Source: Pararoseomonas sp. SCSIO 73927 (GTDB lineage: Bacteria > Pseudomonadota > Alphaproteobacteria > Acetobacterales > Acetobacteraceae). Taken from it: a stretch of DNA of 64,000 nt. The notes under the pieces were generated by a model. That model worked only from the letters and a program-made list of their open reading frames with translations. It was not told the origin of the DNA and searched no databases. Positions 49,273 to 58,679 of this stretch are shown one piece after another. The DNA lies in NCBI RefSeq assembly GCF_037040815.1, contig NZ_CP146232.1, positions 868,001-932,000 on the forward strand, given 5' to 3'. Both the position numbers and the translations under genes were made by a program. Numbering within the stretch: the stretch's first letter is position 1; each line of letters begins with the position of its first letter.

Positions 49273-50712
49273 ATGTCCGAAGCCACCGGGGTGGAGGGGG
49301 ACAGCACCGCACCCGCCCCGCCCCTGCCGGCGGGGGGCAGCGGCGTCGCCGTAGTGCCGGACGGGCTGGTGGCCTTCGCCGCCCGCTGCCGCGCCGCCCG
49401 CGAGGCGCGGGAGAGCCTGGACCTCCTCTACTACATCTGGCGCGACGACCTGACCGGCCGCCTCCTGGCGCGGGAGGTGCTCCGCGCCGCCGCCCGCGGC
49501 GTGCGCGTGCGCCTCCTCCTGGACGACATGTACGCCCTCGGCCGGGAACGCGTGCTCTCCGTGTTGGACGCCCACCCGCATGTCGAGGTGCGCCTGTTCA
49601 ACCCTACCCGCTGGCGCCGCTTCGGCCAGGCCGGGATGGTGCTGGAGATGCTCTTCGGCGGGCGCCACCTGAACCGGCGCATGCACAACAAGGCCTGGAT
49701 CGCCGATGGCCGCGTCGCCGTGGTCGGCGGCCGCAACGTCGGCGACGAGTACTACGACGCCTCCGGCGCCTTCAACTTCCGCGACCTCGACCTCGTCCTC
49801 GCCGGCCAAGCCGTGCGCGACGTGCAAGCGGTGTTCGAGCGCTACTGGCGCCACCCCCTAGCCCGGCCCGTGCGGCGCGCCAGCGGCCTGCGCCCGCGCC
49901 CCGGCCGCCTCGCCGCCCTCACCCGCCGCCTGGACATGACCGCGGCCGGAGAGGGCGCCCAGCCCTTCCTCGAAGGCCTGAAGGCCGATCCCGGCGTGGC
50001 CCGCACCCTGGAAGGCGACGGCTCCGCCCTCACCCCCCTCCCCCGCGAGGCCGTCCGCGTGGTCGCGGACCCGCCCGACAAGGTCCTCTCCAGGGCCGCG
50101 ATGAAGGAGTGCCTCGCCCCCGCCATCCTGGAGGCCCTGCAGGAGGCCCGCCACGAAGCCCTCCTCATCTCCCCCTACTTCGTGCCGGGGGAGGAAGGCG
50201 TGGCGGTGCTGGAAGGCCTGGCGCGGAACGGCGTCCGCGTGGCCGTCGTCACCAACTCCCTTGCCGCGACCGACGTGGTGGCGGTCCACGGCGGCTACGC
50301 CCGCCACCGCCCCCACCTGCTGGACGCGGGGATCGAGCTCTACGAGCTGAAGCGCTCCGGCAAGGAATCCGCCGGCGTCTTCGGCTCCCGCGGCGCCAGC
50401 CTGCACACCAAGGCCCTGGTCGTGGACGGCGCCCACGCCTTCGTCGGCTCCTTCAACCTCGACCCCCGCTCGGCCACCCTCAACACGGAAATGGGCGTCT
50501 TCGTCCGCCACGCCGCCCTCGGCGACGCCGTGCAGGAGGAGTTCGCCCGCCTTTCCGACCCCGCCCGCAGCTGGAAGGTGACGCGGGGCACCGAGGGCGG
50601 CCTGTGCTGGAACGGCCCCGACGGAACCGTGACCTCCGAACCGGACGCCTCCCTTCGCCGCCGCGCCCTGGCCTGGCTGGTGCGCTGGCTGCCGATCGAA
50701 TCCCAGCTCTGA
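49273..50712 (+). CDS. Phospholipase D-family protein (cardiolipin synthase-like)
   Basis: 479 residues, no clear membrane helix. Two HKD motifs: HNKAWIADGRVAVVGGRNVGDEYY near residue 139 and HTKALVVDGAHAFVGSFNLDPRS near residue 378. Architecture fits ClsC-type cardiolipin synthases or related phosphatidyl transferases, which join two phospholipids. The preceding EEP gene parallels the E. coli ymdB/clsC-like and ybhP-clsB pairing, where an EEP protein (YbhP) precedes ClsB. Envelope phospholipid synthesis is the likely role. Confidence 0.85.
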   Translation: MSEATGVEGDSTAPAPPLPAGGSGVAVVPDGLVAFAARCRAAREARESLDLLYYIWRDDLTGRLLAREVLRAAARGVRVRLLLDDMYALGRERVLSVLDAHPHVEVRLFNPTRWRRFGQAGMVLEMLFGGRHLNRRMHNKAWIADGRVAVVGGRNVGDEYYDASGAFNFRDLDLVLAGQAVRDVQAVFERYWRHPLARPVRRASGLRPRPGRLAALTRRLDMTAAGEGAQPFLEGLKADPGVARTLEGDGSALTPLPREAVRVVADPPDKVLSRAAMKECLAPAILEALQEARHEALLISPYFVPGEEGVAVLEGLARNGVRVAVVTNSLAATDVVAVHGGYARHRPHLLDAGIELYELKRSGKESAGVFGSRGASLHTKALVVDGAHAFVGSFNLDPRSATLNTEMGVFVRHAALGDAVQEEFARLSDPARSWKVTRGTEGGLCWNGPDGTVTSEPDASLRRRALAWLVRWLPIESQL

Positions 50713-50718
50713 GGTGTC

Positions 50719-50963
50719 CGGAACCAGGGGGCGCCGCCCCCTGGAACCCCCGCCAAGGGCCTGAGGCCCTTGGATCCCCATCTGGCTGCCGCCACGCCGT
50801 CCTGAGACGGTGTCTCTGCCTGACGGGCCTCCTCCTGCCCTTGCAGTCGCCTCGGGTCGTCGACCCGAGGCGGACCGTCAGCAGGGTGATCCCAACTCCT
50901 AGAAGAAGATGATGGAGAGGGGTCCGGCGAGAGGAAGAATTCCTTCTTCCTCTCCCCGGGACA
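50719..50963 (-). repeat. Composite hairpin repeat, copy R5
   Basis: Complete reverse-orientation copy between the convergent phospholipase-D and 5-oxoprolinase genes. E 50724-50744 (CCAGGGGGC-GCC-GCCCCCTGG); D 50753-50773 (CCAAGGGCC-TGA-GGCCCTTGG); C near 50796-50814 (CCGTC-CTGA-GACGG); B 50848-50872 (loop GTC); A 50924-50959 (stem with one C-C mismatch, loop TTCC). The E end starts 7-12 bases after the phospholipase-D stop. Confidence 0.9.
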
Positions 50964-50996
50964 TCCCGTCAGCCCGGGAGCAGGAACGCCCGCACA

Positions 50997-53900
50997 TCAC
51001 CCCGCCCGTTGGCCAACCGACCCGAACCCACCCCCGGTCGGCGTCACGATCGTCACCGCCTCCCCTGACGCCAGGGCCGAGCGCGCGCACCCCGCCAGCA
51101 CCTCCTCGCTCCCGTCCAGCCGCCGCACGAGGTTGCGCCCGCACTCCCCCGCCTCCCCGCCGAACAGCCCGGGCGGAGGCACCTCCCGATGCCCCGCCAG
51201 GATGGCGACCTCCATATCCTCCAGGAACCGGATCACCCGCCGCGTCCCATCCCCCGCGCGCCACTTGCCGCGCCCGCCGGACCCCTCGCGCACGGAGAAC
51301 TCCTCCAGCACCACGGGGAATCGCGTCTCCAGGATCTCCGGGTCCGTCAGCCGGGAATTCGTCATGTGCGTCTGCACCGCCGGCGCCCCGTCGAACCCCT
51401 CCCCCGCCGGCGCGCCGGAGCAGATTGTCTCGTAGTACTGATAGGCCGCGTTCCCGAAGGTCAGGTTGTTCATCGTGCTCTGCGCCGGCGCGAGCGACCC
51501 CACGGCCGCCAACAGGCATGACGTCACCGCCTGCGACACCTCCACATTCCCCGCCACCACCGCCGCCGGCCACTGCGGCGCCAGCATGGAGTTCTCCGGC
51601 ACCACGATCCGGATCGGCCGCAGGCAGCCCGCATTCATCGGGATGTCGGAATCCACCAGCAGCCGGAACGCGTAGAGCACCGCCGCCCGCGTCACCGGCT
51701 TCGGCGCGTTGAAGTTGTCGGGCTGCTGAGGCGACGTCCCCGTGAAGTCCACGGTCGCCTCCCGCGCCGCATGATCCACGCTGATCCGTACCTGCACACG
51801 CCGCCCGGAATCCATCGCGTAGTCGAAGGAAGCCTCTGCCGGCAGCTTGTCCAGCGCCCGCCGCACGCTCTCCGCCGCATTGTCCTGCACATGCGCCATG
51901 TAGGCGTGCACGACATCCTCGCCGAAGCTGTCCACCGCCCGCAGCAGCTCCGCCGCCCCGCGCGAGTTCGCCGCCACCTGCGCCTTCAGGTCCGCGATGT
52001 TCTGCGCCGGGTTCCGCGCCGGATACGCCGCCCCCGTCAGCAGCCCCAGCGCCGCTTCCTCCTGGAAGCGCCCGCCCTGCACGAGATGAAGGTTGTCGAT
52101 GTAGACCCCTTCCTGCTCGATCGTCGTCGCGTCCGGCGACATCGACCCCGGCGCCGTCCCGCCGACATCCGCGTGATGCCCGCGCGAGGCCACCCAGAAG
52201 ATCACCTTCCCCGCCCGGTCGAACACAGGCGTGCAAACCGTGATGTCCGGCAGATGCGTCCCGCCATTGTAGGGCGCGTTGATCGCCCAGGAATCCCCCG
52301 GCCGCGGCTCCGGGTTCGCCCGGATCACGCTCTCCACGCTCCCGTCCATCGAGCCGAGATGCACGGGGATATGCGGCGCGTTGGAGACCAGCCCGCCCTC
52401 CGCGTCGAACACCGCGCAGGAGAAGTCCAGCCGCTCCTTGATGTTCACGGAGCTCGCCGTGTTCTGCAGCGCCACCCCCATCTGCTCCGCGATGGAGCGG
52501 AACAGATTATTGAAGATCTCCAGCATCACCGGATCCGCCTCGGTGCCCAGCGCCACCCCGCGCGGCAGCGCCTCCACCCGATCCATCACCAGGTGATCGG
52601 CCTCCGTCAGCACCACCGACCATCCCGGCTCCACCACCACCGTCTGGTTCGGCTCGATCACCAGCGCCGGCCCGCGCAGCGCCTGCCCCGCGCGCAAGGC
52701 TTCCCGCGCGTAGACCTTCGCCTCGTGCCACGCCCCGCCGGAGAACACCCGCGTCGTCCGCACCGCCTCCGCCGAAGCGTCGCCCACGGCGCGCCCGCCC
52801 GGCGCTGCGGCCGCACCGCCACCCGCGGCCTCCGCCACCCCCGCTTCCACAACCACGTCCCGCGAAGGATCGGTGAACCCGAACCGCGCCAGATGCGCCG
52901 CCTCGAACGCCTCGCGCAGAGGCCCCGCCCGCAGCGCGCCCACCGCCTCACCGCCCGCCAGTTCCGCCCCCGGCACCTCCAGCGGCGTATCCGTCCCCGC
53001 ATAGCGCAGCAGCAGCGCAATCCGCGTGCTCAGAGCACCGGCATCCACCCCCTGCCCCAGCACCTCCGCCCGCGCCTCGTCCGCCAGCCCCTGCAAGGCC
53101 GGCACGCACCCCGCCAACCCCTCGTCGCTCAATGCCCGGTCCAGCGTCCGCTGCCGCACCGCCCGGATATCCGCCAGCCCCATCCCATAGGCGGAAAGCA
53201 GCCCGGAGAACGGATGGATCAGCACCCGCGTCATCGCCAGCGCATCCGCCACCAGGCAGGCGTGCTGCCCCGAAGCCCCGCCGAACGCATTCAGCACGTA
53301 CTTCGTCACGTCATAGCCGCGCTGCACGGAGATCGTCTTGATCGCCTCCGCCATCCCCGCCACCGCGATCCGCAGCGCCCCATCCGCCACCGACTCCGGC
53401 GAGTGCCCGCCGCCTAACTCGGCAGCCAGCGCCGCAAACTTCTCCCGCACCACCTCCGCGTCCAGCGGCTGGTCCTGCCCCGCCCCGAATATCGCCGGGA
53501 ACAGCTCCGGCACCAGCTTCCCCGTCATCACGTTGCAGTCGGTCACCGTCAGCGGCCCACCGCGCCGATACGCCGCCGGCCCGGGATCCGCCCCCGCGCT
53601 CTCCGGCCCAACCCGCAGCCGCCCGTCCTGGTACCGCACGATGGACCCACCACCCGCCGCCACCGTATGGATCAGCATCATCGGCGCCCGCATCCGCACG
53701 CCCGCGACCTCCGTCTCCAGCGCCCGCTCGAACTGCCCGGCGTAATGCGCGACATCGGTGGAGGTCCCCCCCATGTCGAACCCGATCACCCGCTCGAACC
53801 CGGCCTCCGCCCCCGTCCGCGCCAGTGCCACCACGCCGCCCGCAGGCCCGGACAGGATCGCATCCCGCCCCTGGAACAGCGACGCCGCCGTCAGCCCACC

Positions 53901-54638
53901 GGCCGAGGTCATGAACATCACCCGCGCCCCCGTGCGGACGACGTCCAACTCCTCCTCCACCTGCGCCACATACCGCCGCAGCACCGGCGACAGATACGCG
54001 TCCACCACCGTGGTGTCCCCGCGCCCCACCAACTTGATTAGCGGCCCCACTTCATGGCTCGCGGACACCTGCGCGAACCCCATCTCCCGCGCCACCGCCG
54101 CCGCCCGCGCCTCATGCGCCGGATACTTCCAAGCGTGCATGAACACGATCGCCAGCGACCGGAACCCCTCCGCCTTCAGCGCCTCGAGAACCGCCCGCAA
54201 CGCGCCCTCGTCCAGCCCCGCCTCCACGGTCCCGTCCGCCAGCACCCGTTCCCCGATCTCCTCCACCCGCGCGTAGAGCAGCTCCGGCTTCACCACCCGT
54301 CGCGCGAAGATGTCCCGCCGCGCCTGGTGCCCGATCGCCAGCGCGTCGCGGAACCCCCGCGTCGTCACCAGCGCCGTCCGCTCGCCCTTGCGCTCCAGCA
54401 GCGCATTGGTCGCCACCGTGGTGCCCATCCGCACCTCGCCCACCAGCCCCGCCGGAATGGGCTCGCCCGCCCTCAGCCCGAGATGCAGCCGCACCCCCTG
54501 CACCGCCGCGTCCCGATACGCCCCCGGATTCTCGGACAGCACCTTCCGCGCGTGCAGCCGCCCCTCCGGGTCGCGCCCGATCACGTCCGTGAAGGTGCCG
54601 CCCCGGTCCACCCAGAAATCCCAGGACTTGCGGCTCAT
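50997..54638 (-). CDS. 5-oxoprolinase (hydantoinase A and B domains fused)
   Basis: 1213 residues, full length for the fused enzyme. HyuA-like ATPase half: [16 protein letters not shown] at the start, [15 protein letters not shown] and [15 protein letters not shown] for nucleotide binding. HyuB-like half from about residue 700: [73 protein letters not shown] and [21 protein letters not shown] near the end. It opens 5-oxoproline (or a similar cyclic amide) to the amino acid with ATP. Single gene, downstream of the truncated repeat R8. Confidence 0.92.
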   Translation of the reverse strand: MSRKSWDFWVDRGGTFTDVIGRDPEGRLHARKVLSENPGAYRDAAVQGVRLHLGLRAGEPIPAGLVGEVRMGTTVATNALLERKGERTALVTTRGFRDALAIGHQARRDIFARRVVKPELLYARVEEIGERVLADGTVEAGLDEGALRAVLEALKAEGFRSLAIVFMHAWKYPAHEARAAAVAREMGFAQVSASHEVGPLIKLVGRGDTTVVDAYLSPVLRRYVAQVEEELDVVRTGARVMFMTSAGGLTAASLFQGRDAILSGPAGGVVALARTGAEAGFERVIGFDMGGTSTDVAHYAGQFERALETEVAGVRMRAPMMLIHTVAAGGGSIVRYQDGRLRVGPESAGADPGPAAYRRGGPLTVTDCNVMTGKLVPELFPAIFGAGQDQPLDAEVVREKFAALAAELGGGHSPESVADGALRIAVAGMAEAIKTISVQRGYDVTKYVLNAFGGASGQHACLVADALAMTRVLIHPFSGLLSAYGMGLADIRAVRQRTLDRALSDEGLAGCVPALQGLADEARAEVLGQGVDAGALSTRIALLLRYAGTDTPLEVPGAELAGGEAVGALRAGPLREAFEAAHLARFGFTDPSRDVVVEAGVAEAAGGGAAAAPGGRAVGDASAEAVRTTRVFSGGAWHEAKVYAREALRAGQALRGPALVIEPNQTVVVEPGWSVVLTEADHLVMDRVEALPRGVALGTEADPVMLEIFNNLFRSIAEQMGVALQNTASSVNIKERLDFSCAVFDAEGGLVSNAPHIPVHLGSMDGSVESVIRANPEPRPGDSWAINAPYNGGTHLPDITVCTPVFDRAGKVIFWVASRGHHADVGGTAPGSMSPDATTIEQEGVYIDNLHLVQGGRFQEEAALGLLTGAAYPARNPAQNIADLKAQVAANSRGAAELLRAVDSFGEDVVHAYMAHVQDNAAESVRRALDKLPAEASFDYAMDSGRRVQVRISVDHAAREATVDFTGTSPQQPDNFNAPKPVTRAAVLYAFRLLVDSDIPMNAGCLRPIRIVVPENSMLAPQWPAAVVAGNVEVSQAVTSCLLAAVGSLAPAQSTMNNLTFGNAAYQYYETICSGAPAGEGFDGAPAVQTHMTNSRLTDPEILETRFPVVLEEFSVREGSGGRGKWRAGDGTRRVIRFLEDMEVAILAGHREVPPPGLFGGEAGECGRNLVRRLDGSEEVLAGCARSALASGEAVTIVTPTGGGFGSVGQRAG

Positions 54639-54696
54639 GCGGGCACCCCTTGCTGCGGTGCCGCGATGCTTATCGAAACCCCGGAAAGGAAAAAGG

Positions 54697-54750
54697 CCGG
54701 GGAGAAGGAATTCTCCCCGGACCCCTCATCTTTTTCTCTCGGGCTGCCGC
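54697..54750 (+). repeat. Truncated composite repeat, copy R8 (A module only)
   Basis: CCGGGGAGAA-GGAA-TTCTCCCCGG (54697-54720), a perfect 10-bp A-type hairpin with the same GGAA loop and central GAATTC, followed by ACCCCTCATCTTTTTC, the A-module pyrimidine tract. Hairpins B to E are missing, though GGGCTGCCGCGG right after resembles part of the spacer. It lies in the 116-base gap between the 5-oxoprolinase start and the pncC/cinA stop, oriented so that the missing E side would face the pncC stop. Confidence 0.75.
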
Positions 54751-54754
54751 GGCC

Positions 54755-55234
54755 TCAGCGGGACAGCGCGCTCTCAAGCAGCAGCACCGCCGCCTCCGCG
54801 AAGGCCTCCATGTTCGCCCCCCGGTCGCCGGAACCCGTCTCCACCGTTCGCACCAATGCCACCGGCCCCGCCACCGCCAGGCACGCATGCCCCGCCGCAT
54901 CGCCGTAGCGGTTCCCCGAAGGCCCCGCCGCCCCCGTCTCTGCCACCCCCCAATCCGCCCCTAGCCGCGCCCGCACCCGTTCCGCCATCAGCGCCGCATA
55001 GGCCTCGGTCGAAGGCCGCATTCCCGCCATGTCCTCGGGCGAAATCCCCAGCAATCCCTGCCGCGCGGCGGCGGTGTAAACCACGCCCCCGCCCAGAAAG
55101 AACGCCGAGGCCCCCGGCACGGCCAGCAACCGCGCCGAGACCAGCCCGCCCGCCGAAGACTCCGCCACCGCCACCCGCTCCCCGCGCGCGGCCAGCAGCG
55201 CCCCGACCCGCGCCGCCGCCAAGGCCGCGCTCAC
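54755..55234 (-). CDS. pncC: Nicotinamide-nucleotide amidohydrolase (PncC/CinA C-terminal domain)
   Basis: 159 residues from GTG 55234 in a GTGA overlap with the ABM gene. CinA C-terminal hallmarks: VAVAESSAGGLVSARLLAVPGASAFFLGGGVVYT, ETGAAGPSGNRYGDAAGHACLAVAGP and a final helix. It hydrolyses NMN to nicotinate mononucleotide and ammonia in NAD recycling. The N-terminal CinA domain is absent, as in stand-alone PncC proteins. Confidence 0.88.
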   Translation of the reverse strand: MSAALAAARVGALLAARGERVAVAESSAGGLVSARLLAVPGASAFFLGGGVVYTAAARQGLLGISPEDMAGMRPSTEAYAALMAERVRARLGADWGVAETGAAGPSGNRYGDAAGHACLAVAGPVALVRTVETGSGDRGANMEAFAEAAVLLLESALSR

Positions 55235-55539
55235 GCCCCGGTCAGCACGTGCACGGCACGGCTGGCCACCATCTCCCGGGACGCCTTGCCATAGGCCACC
55301 ATATGCGGCGCCGCCCCGTGCGCCCGCAGCGTCTCGGCGCTCGACCACTTCTCGATCACCATGAAGGTGTCCGGCCCCAGCGGCGCCTGCACCGGCCCGA
55401 AATCCGGCAGATCCACCACCGGCCCGTACTCGATGCACCCCTCCTCGGCCAGCACGGCGGGCATGTTGGCCCGGAACAGCGCCAGCAGCGCCTCCCGCTG
55501 CCCCGGCTTGGCGGTGATGACGGCAACCACATGGACCAT
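55231..55539 (-). CDS. ABM (antibiotic biosynthesis monooxygenase-like) protein
   Basis: 102 residues from ATG 55539 with GAGGAG upstream. VHVVAVITAKPGQREALLALFRANMPAVLAEEGCIEYGPVVDL and DTFMVIEKWSSAETLRAHGAAPHMVAYGK are the ABM dimeric alpha/beta barrel pattern (first strand, helix, 'E.GC..Y', 'E.W.s...l..H...pH'). Relatives include quinol monooxygenase YgiN and signal-responsive proteins. Coupled to pncC by overlap; the functional link is unknown. Confidence 0.85.
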   Translation of the reverse strand: MVHVVAVITAKPGQREALLALFRANMPAVLAEEGCIEYGPVVDLPDFGPVQAPLGPDTFMVIEKWSSAETLRAHGAAPHMVAYGKASREMVASRAVHVLTGA

Positions 55540-55738
55540 GACCGGCTCCTCACTCCCCGGAAGCGGCAGCCCCGCCCAAGGGCCAGGGATGCTACGGACC
55601 CCACCGCCCCTTGTGAACGGCCCCGCCGAAACGTCACGCCCCTCGCGTTGACGCAGTGCAGCATCGCCCATAAAAGCCCGCCCATCCCACCAGCGAAGCC
55701 CGAACAGGCGCAGCCTTCATCAGCGCCGGAGGCGCCGC

Positions 55739-57025
55739 GTGACCATGTCCACCACCTTCGCCGACCTCGCCCTCGCGCCCGCCCTCCTGCGCGCCCTGGC
55801 GGAGGAAGGCTACGCCCACCCCACCCCCATCCAGGCCGGCTCCATCCCGCTGCTGCTGGAGGGCCGTGACCTGCTCGGCCTGGCCCAGACCGGCACCGGC
55901 AAGACCGCCGCCTTCGCCCTGCCCCTGCTCCACCGCCTCGCCGCGAACCCGCGCCCTGCCCCGAAGGGCGGCGCCCGCATCCTCGTCCTCGCCCCCACGC
56001 GCGAGCTCGTCTCCCAGATCGCCGACGGCTTCGAGAGCTTCGGCCGCCACCTGCCCTTCAGCGTCACCACGATCTTCGGCGGCGTCAGCCAGTTCCACCA
56101 GGTCAACGCGCTGAGGACCGGCGTGGACATCCTCGTCGCCGCCCCGGGCCGCCTGCTGGACCTCATCGGGCAGGGCCTCTGCGACCTCTCCGGTCTCGAG
56201 GCCCTGGTGCTGGACGAGGCCGACCAGATGCTCGACATGGGCTTCGCCAAGCCGATCGAGCGCATCGTCGCGACCCTCCCGAAGAACCGCCACACCCTCC
56301 TCTTCTCGGCCACCATGCCGAAGACCATCGCCGCCCTCGCGGAGAGCCTCCTGCGCGACCCCGCGAAGGTCGAGATCGCCCCGCCCTCCACCACCGTGGA
56401 CCGGATCGAGCAGTCCGTCATGTTCGTCGACGCCGCCGACAAGAAGCCCGCCCTGCTCTCCCTGCTGCAAACCCCCGGCATCGGCCAGGCCGTCGTCTTC
56501 ACCCTCCAGAAGAGCATCGCCAACGAGGTCTGCGCCTTCATCACGGAGGCCGGCATCACCGCCGAGGCCCTGCACGGCAACAAGTCCCAGGGCCAGCGGG
56601 AGCGCGCGCTGGACGCCTTCCGCGCCGGCACCGTGCAGGTCCTGGTCGCCACCGACATCGCCGCCCGCGGCATCGACGTCGACACCGTCACCCACGTCTT
56701 CAACCACGACCTGCCGAACCTGCCGGAGAGCTACGTCCACCGCATCGGCCGCACCGGCCGCGCCGGCCGCAGCGGCGTCGCCATCACCCTCTGCGACGCC
56801 GAGCAGCGCGCCTGGCTGCGCGACGTGGAACGGGAGATCGGCCGCGCCCTCACCGTCCAGGCCGACCACCCCTGGCACTCGGAGGCCGCGCGGACCTCCA
56901 CCCTGCGCCCCCCCGTCCTCGGCGGCGCGCCGGCCAAGGAGGTCAAGCCGCAGCAGAAGCGCGAGCGGAAGGTCTGGACCGAGGAGGAGAAGCTCGCCGC
57001 CCGGGCCGCCGCCAGGGCGGCCTGA
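55739..57025 (+). CDS. DEAD-box ATP-dependent RNA helicase
   Basis: 428 residues from GTG 55739 (GGAGG six bases upstream); ATG 55745 is an alternative. Motifs in order: FADL and Q-motif HPTPIQAGSIPLLL, Walker A AQTGTGKT, PTRELVSQI, GGVSQFHQVNAL, VLDEADQMLDMGF, FSATMPKTI, VFTLQKS, ATDIAARGIDVDTVTHVFNHDLP and HRIGRTGRAGRSG. A basic C-terminal tail (KPQQKRERKVWTEEEKLAARAAARAA) is likely to bind RNA. RhlE-like; roles in ribosome assembly or RNA decay. Confidence 0.95.
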   Translation: MTMSTTFADLALAPALLRALAEEGYAHPTPIQAGSIPLLLEGRDLLGLAQTGTGKTAAFALPLLHRLAANPRPAPKGGARILVLAPTRELVSQIADGFESFGRHLPFSVTTIFGGVSQFHQVNALRTGVDILVAAPGRLLDLIGQGLCDLSGLEALVLDEADQMLDMGFAKPIERIVATLPKNRHTLLFSATMPKTIAALAESLLRDPAKVEIAPPSTTVDRIEQSVMFVDAADKKPALLSLLQTPGIGQAVVFTLQKSIANEVCAFITEAGITAEALHGNKSQGQRERALDAFRAGTVQVLVATDIAARGIDVDTVTHVFNHDLPNLPESYVHRIGRTGRAGRSGVAITLCDAEQRAWLRDVEREIGRALTVQADHPWHSEAARTSTLRPPVLGGAPAKEVKPQQKRERKVWTEEEKLAARAAARAA

Positions 57026-57074
57026 TCTCCGGCCGGAAGCGACGTCGCCCGCAGCCCGGGCAAGCCTTCCGCGG

Positions 57075-57710
57075 TCAGTGCAGCCCCTTCGGGCGGGGCC
57101 GGTGGCCCGTCTCCGGCGGAACCGTCGACTTCACCAGCTCACGGCCGAGCGCGATCAGGAGAGGGCGGGCCACGGCGCGCAGGTGCCCCCCCTCGGTCCC
57201 CATCCGCTCCAGCTCCTGGTAGGTCGAGATGGCCTTGTCCGTCGCGCGCATCAGGGGGCTCAGCTCGCCCTCGGTGGACATGGCGAGGAAAACCGCCTGC
57301 TCCTCCTCATGCCCCTCCCTCTTGCTCTCCGTGATGTCGATAACGATGCCACGCCCCCGCACGACGGTGCCGTGCTCGTCGGTATCGAACCGCCCCCGCG
57401 CCAGGATCCAGCGCGTGTCGTTCGGCGAGGGGCAGGTCCGGTACTCCGCGACGAACAGGCCCCCGCGCGCGACGACATCCTCGATCTGGCGCTGGAACAC
57501 CGGATAGTCGTCGGGATGGATGGCATCCGACGCGGCCCGGAGCGGGAGGCCCTGCGAGGCCTGGTGCGCCGGCAGCCCGAACAGGGCGGCGCAGGTCGCG
57601 TCGATCCGCATGCAGTCGCCCACGACCTCCCATTCCCACACGCCGACATTGGTGGCCGAAAGGGCGTCCGGCAGCAGGTTAGGATTCGCCTGTCCGATCG
57701 CGAAGGGCAT
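57075..57710 (-). CDS. PAS-domain protein
   Basis: 211 residues, GGAGG eight bases before ATG 57710. One PAS domain, about residues 15-135 (LLPDALSATNVGVWEWEVVGDCMRIDATCAALFG, DAIHPDDYPVFQRQIEDVV, FVAEYRTCPSPNDTRWILARGRFDTDEHG, GIVIDITESKREG), with the PAC signature. The C-terminal helices (about 140-205) carry no kinase, GGDEF or HTH domain, so any output is through protein contact. Single gene; the 231-base gap to the next gene has only a weak CAACAA/TTGTTG inverted repeat near 57765-57795. Confidence 0.8.
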   Translation of the reverse strand: MPFAIGQANPNLLPDALSATNVGVWEWEVVGDCMRIDATCAALFGLPAHQASQGLPLRAASDAIHPDDYPVFQRQIEDVVARGGLFVAEYRTCPSPNDTRWILARGRFDTDEHGTVVRGRGIVIDITESKREGHEEEQAVFLAMSTEGELSPLMRATDKAISTYQELERMGTEGGHLRAVARPLLIALGRELVKSTVPPETGHRPRPKGLH

Positions 57711-57941
57711 CGTCCCGCCTCCTCAAGCCTCCCGCAGGCCGTGTTCTCATTCTCTCCGCCACAACAAGTCTAGCCGAAGGGCGTTGTTGCGCAATCAGGT
57801 CGGGCCGGCGGGCCTCCGGCGACGCCCCGCAACCCATGTCCCGGCCACGCCCTCCCCTTCACAACACCATCGCCACCCACGCCGAGGCCGCCGTGAACAG
57901 GGCCATCGCCGCCGCCTGACCCAACCTCCCGGCGGGCGCCG

Positions 57942-58586
57942 TCAGCACCCGTGGAACCCGCCCCCCGGCAAGGGCGCCAGCTCCAGCACCCCCAGCACCC
58001 GGTACGCCCCGCCCGGCTCCACCACCGCGAAAGCCCCCTCCGGCAGCGCCCGCCCCCCCACCGGCGGCCCCGCCACGGTGATCAGCGGCGTCCGGTGCCC
58101 CACCAGCACCCGGTTCACCCCCGCCGCCACGGGCGCGGAAAGCAGCCGCCGGTGCCCCGCCATCACCTCCTCCAGCCGTGCCCCCGCATAGTCGTCGGCC
58201 AGCAACTCCTCCGTCACCCGCACCCGCTCCGCCCCGAAGCCCGCCTCCGCCGTGTCCCGCGCCCGGAACACCGACCCCGCATGCACCGGCCACTCCACGG
58301 GGATCCCCAGCTCCGCCACCCGCCGCCCCACCGCCGCCGACTGCTCCCGCCCCAGCGCCGAGATGTTCCGCTGCCCCGCCCGGTCCCCCACCCGGAAGGA
58401 CCGGTCGCAGGCCTCCCCCCGCGTATCCGCGTGCCGGAGGAACAGCACCAGCCCGCCCTCCCGCAGCCGCGCCACCAGCGCATCCCCCTCGGGAGACCCC
58501 GGCCGCACCGGCACCAACTCCTGCGCCGCGGCAGGCAGCGAGAGCAGGACGAGAAGGAGAAGCGCGCGCCGGATCATCCCCGCCAT
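57942..58586 (-). CDS. Exported histidine phosphatase-superfamily protein
   Basis: 214 residues from ATG 58586 (GGGAG upstream); ATG 58577 is an alternative. Signal peptide MIRRALLLLVLLSLPAAAQ. Phosphatase motif FLRHADTRGEACDRS has RHA where cytosolic members have RHG; the second His is in RVLVGHRTPLI. Periplasmic member of the branch-1 superfamily; natural substrate unknown. Divergent from threonine synthase (94-base gap). Confidence 0.8.
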   Translation of the reverse strand: MAGMIRRALLLLVLLSLPAAAQELVPVRPGSPEGDALVARLREGGLVLFLRHADTRGEACDRSFRVGDRAGQRNISALGREQSAAVGRRVAELGIPVEWPVHAGSVFRARDTAEAGFGAERVRVTEELLADDYAGARLEEVMAGHRRLLSAPVAAGVNRVLVGHRTPLITVAGPPVGGRALPEGAFAVVEPGGAYRVLGVLELAPLPGGGFHGC

Positions 58587-58679
58587 CCTGCCGCTCCCAC
58601 CCCCGCCCCCTCCAGTCACGATCCCCCCATGCAACGCGCGCCATTCCGGCCCCGCGCCCTTTCCGCTAAGCCCCCCGCC

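Noticed and set aside
57859..57941. Short minus-strand peptide (MALFTAASAWVAMVL) downstream of the histidine phosphatase
   Set aside because: Only 15 codons, no separate ribosome-binding site; it is the tail of an antisense frame.
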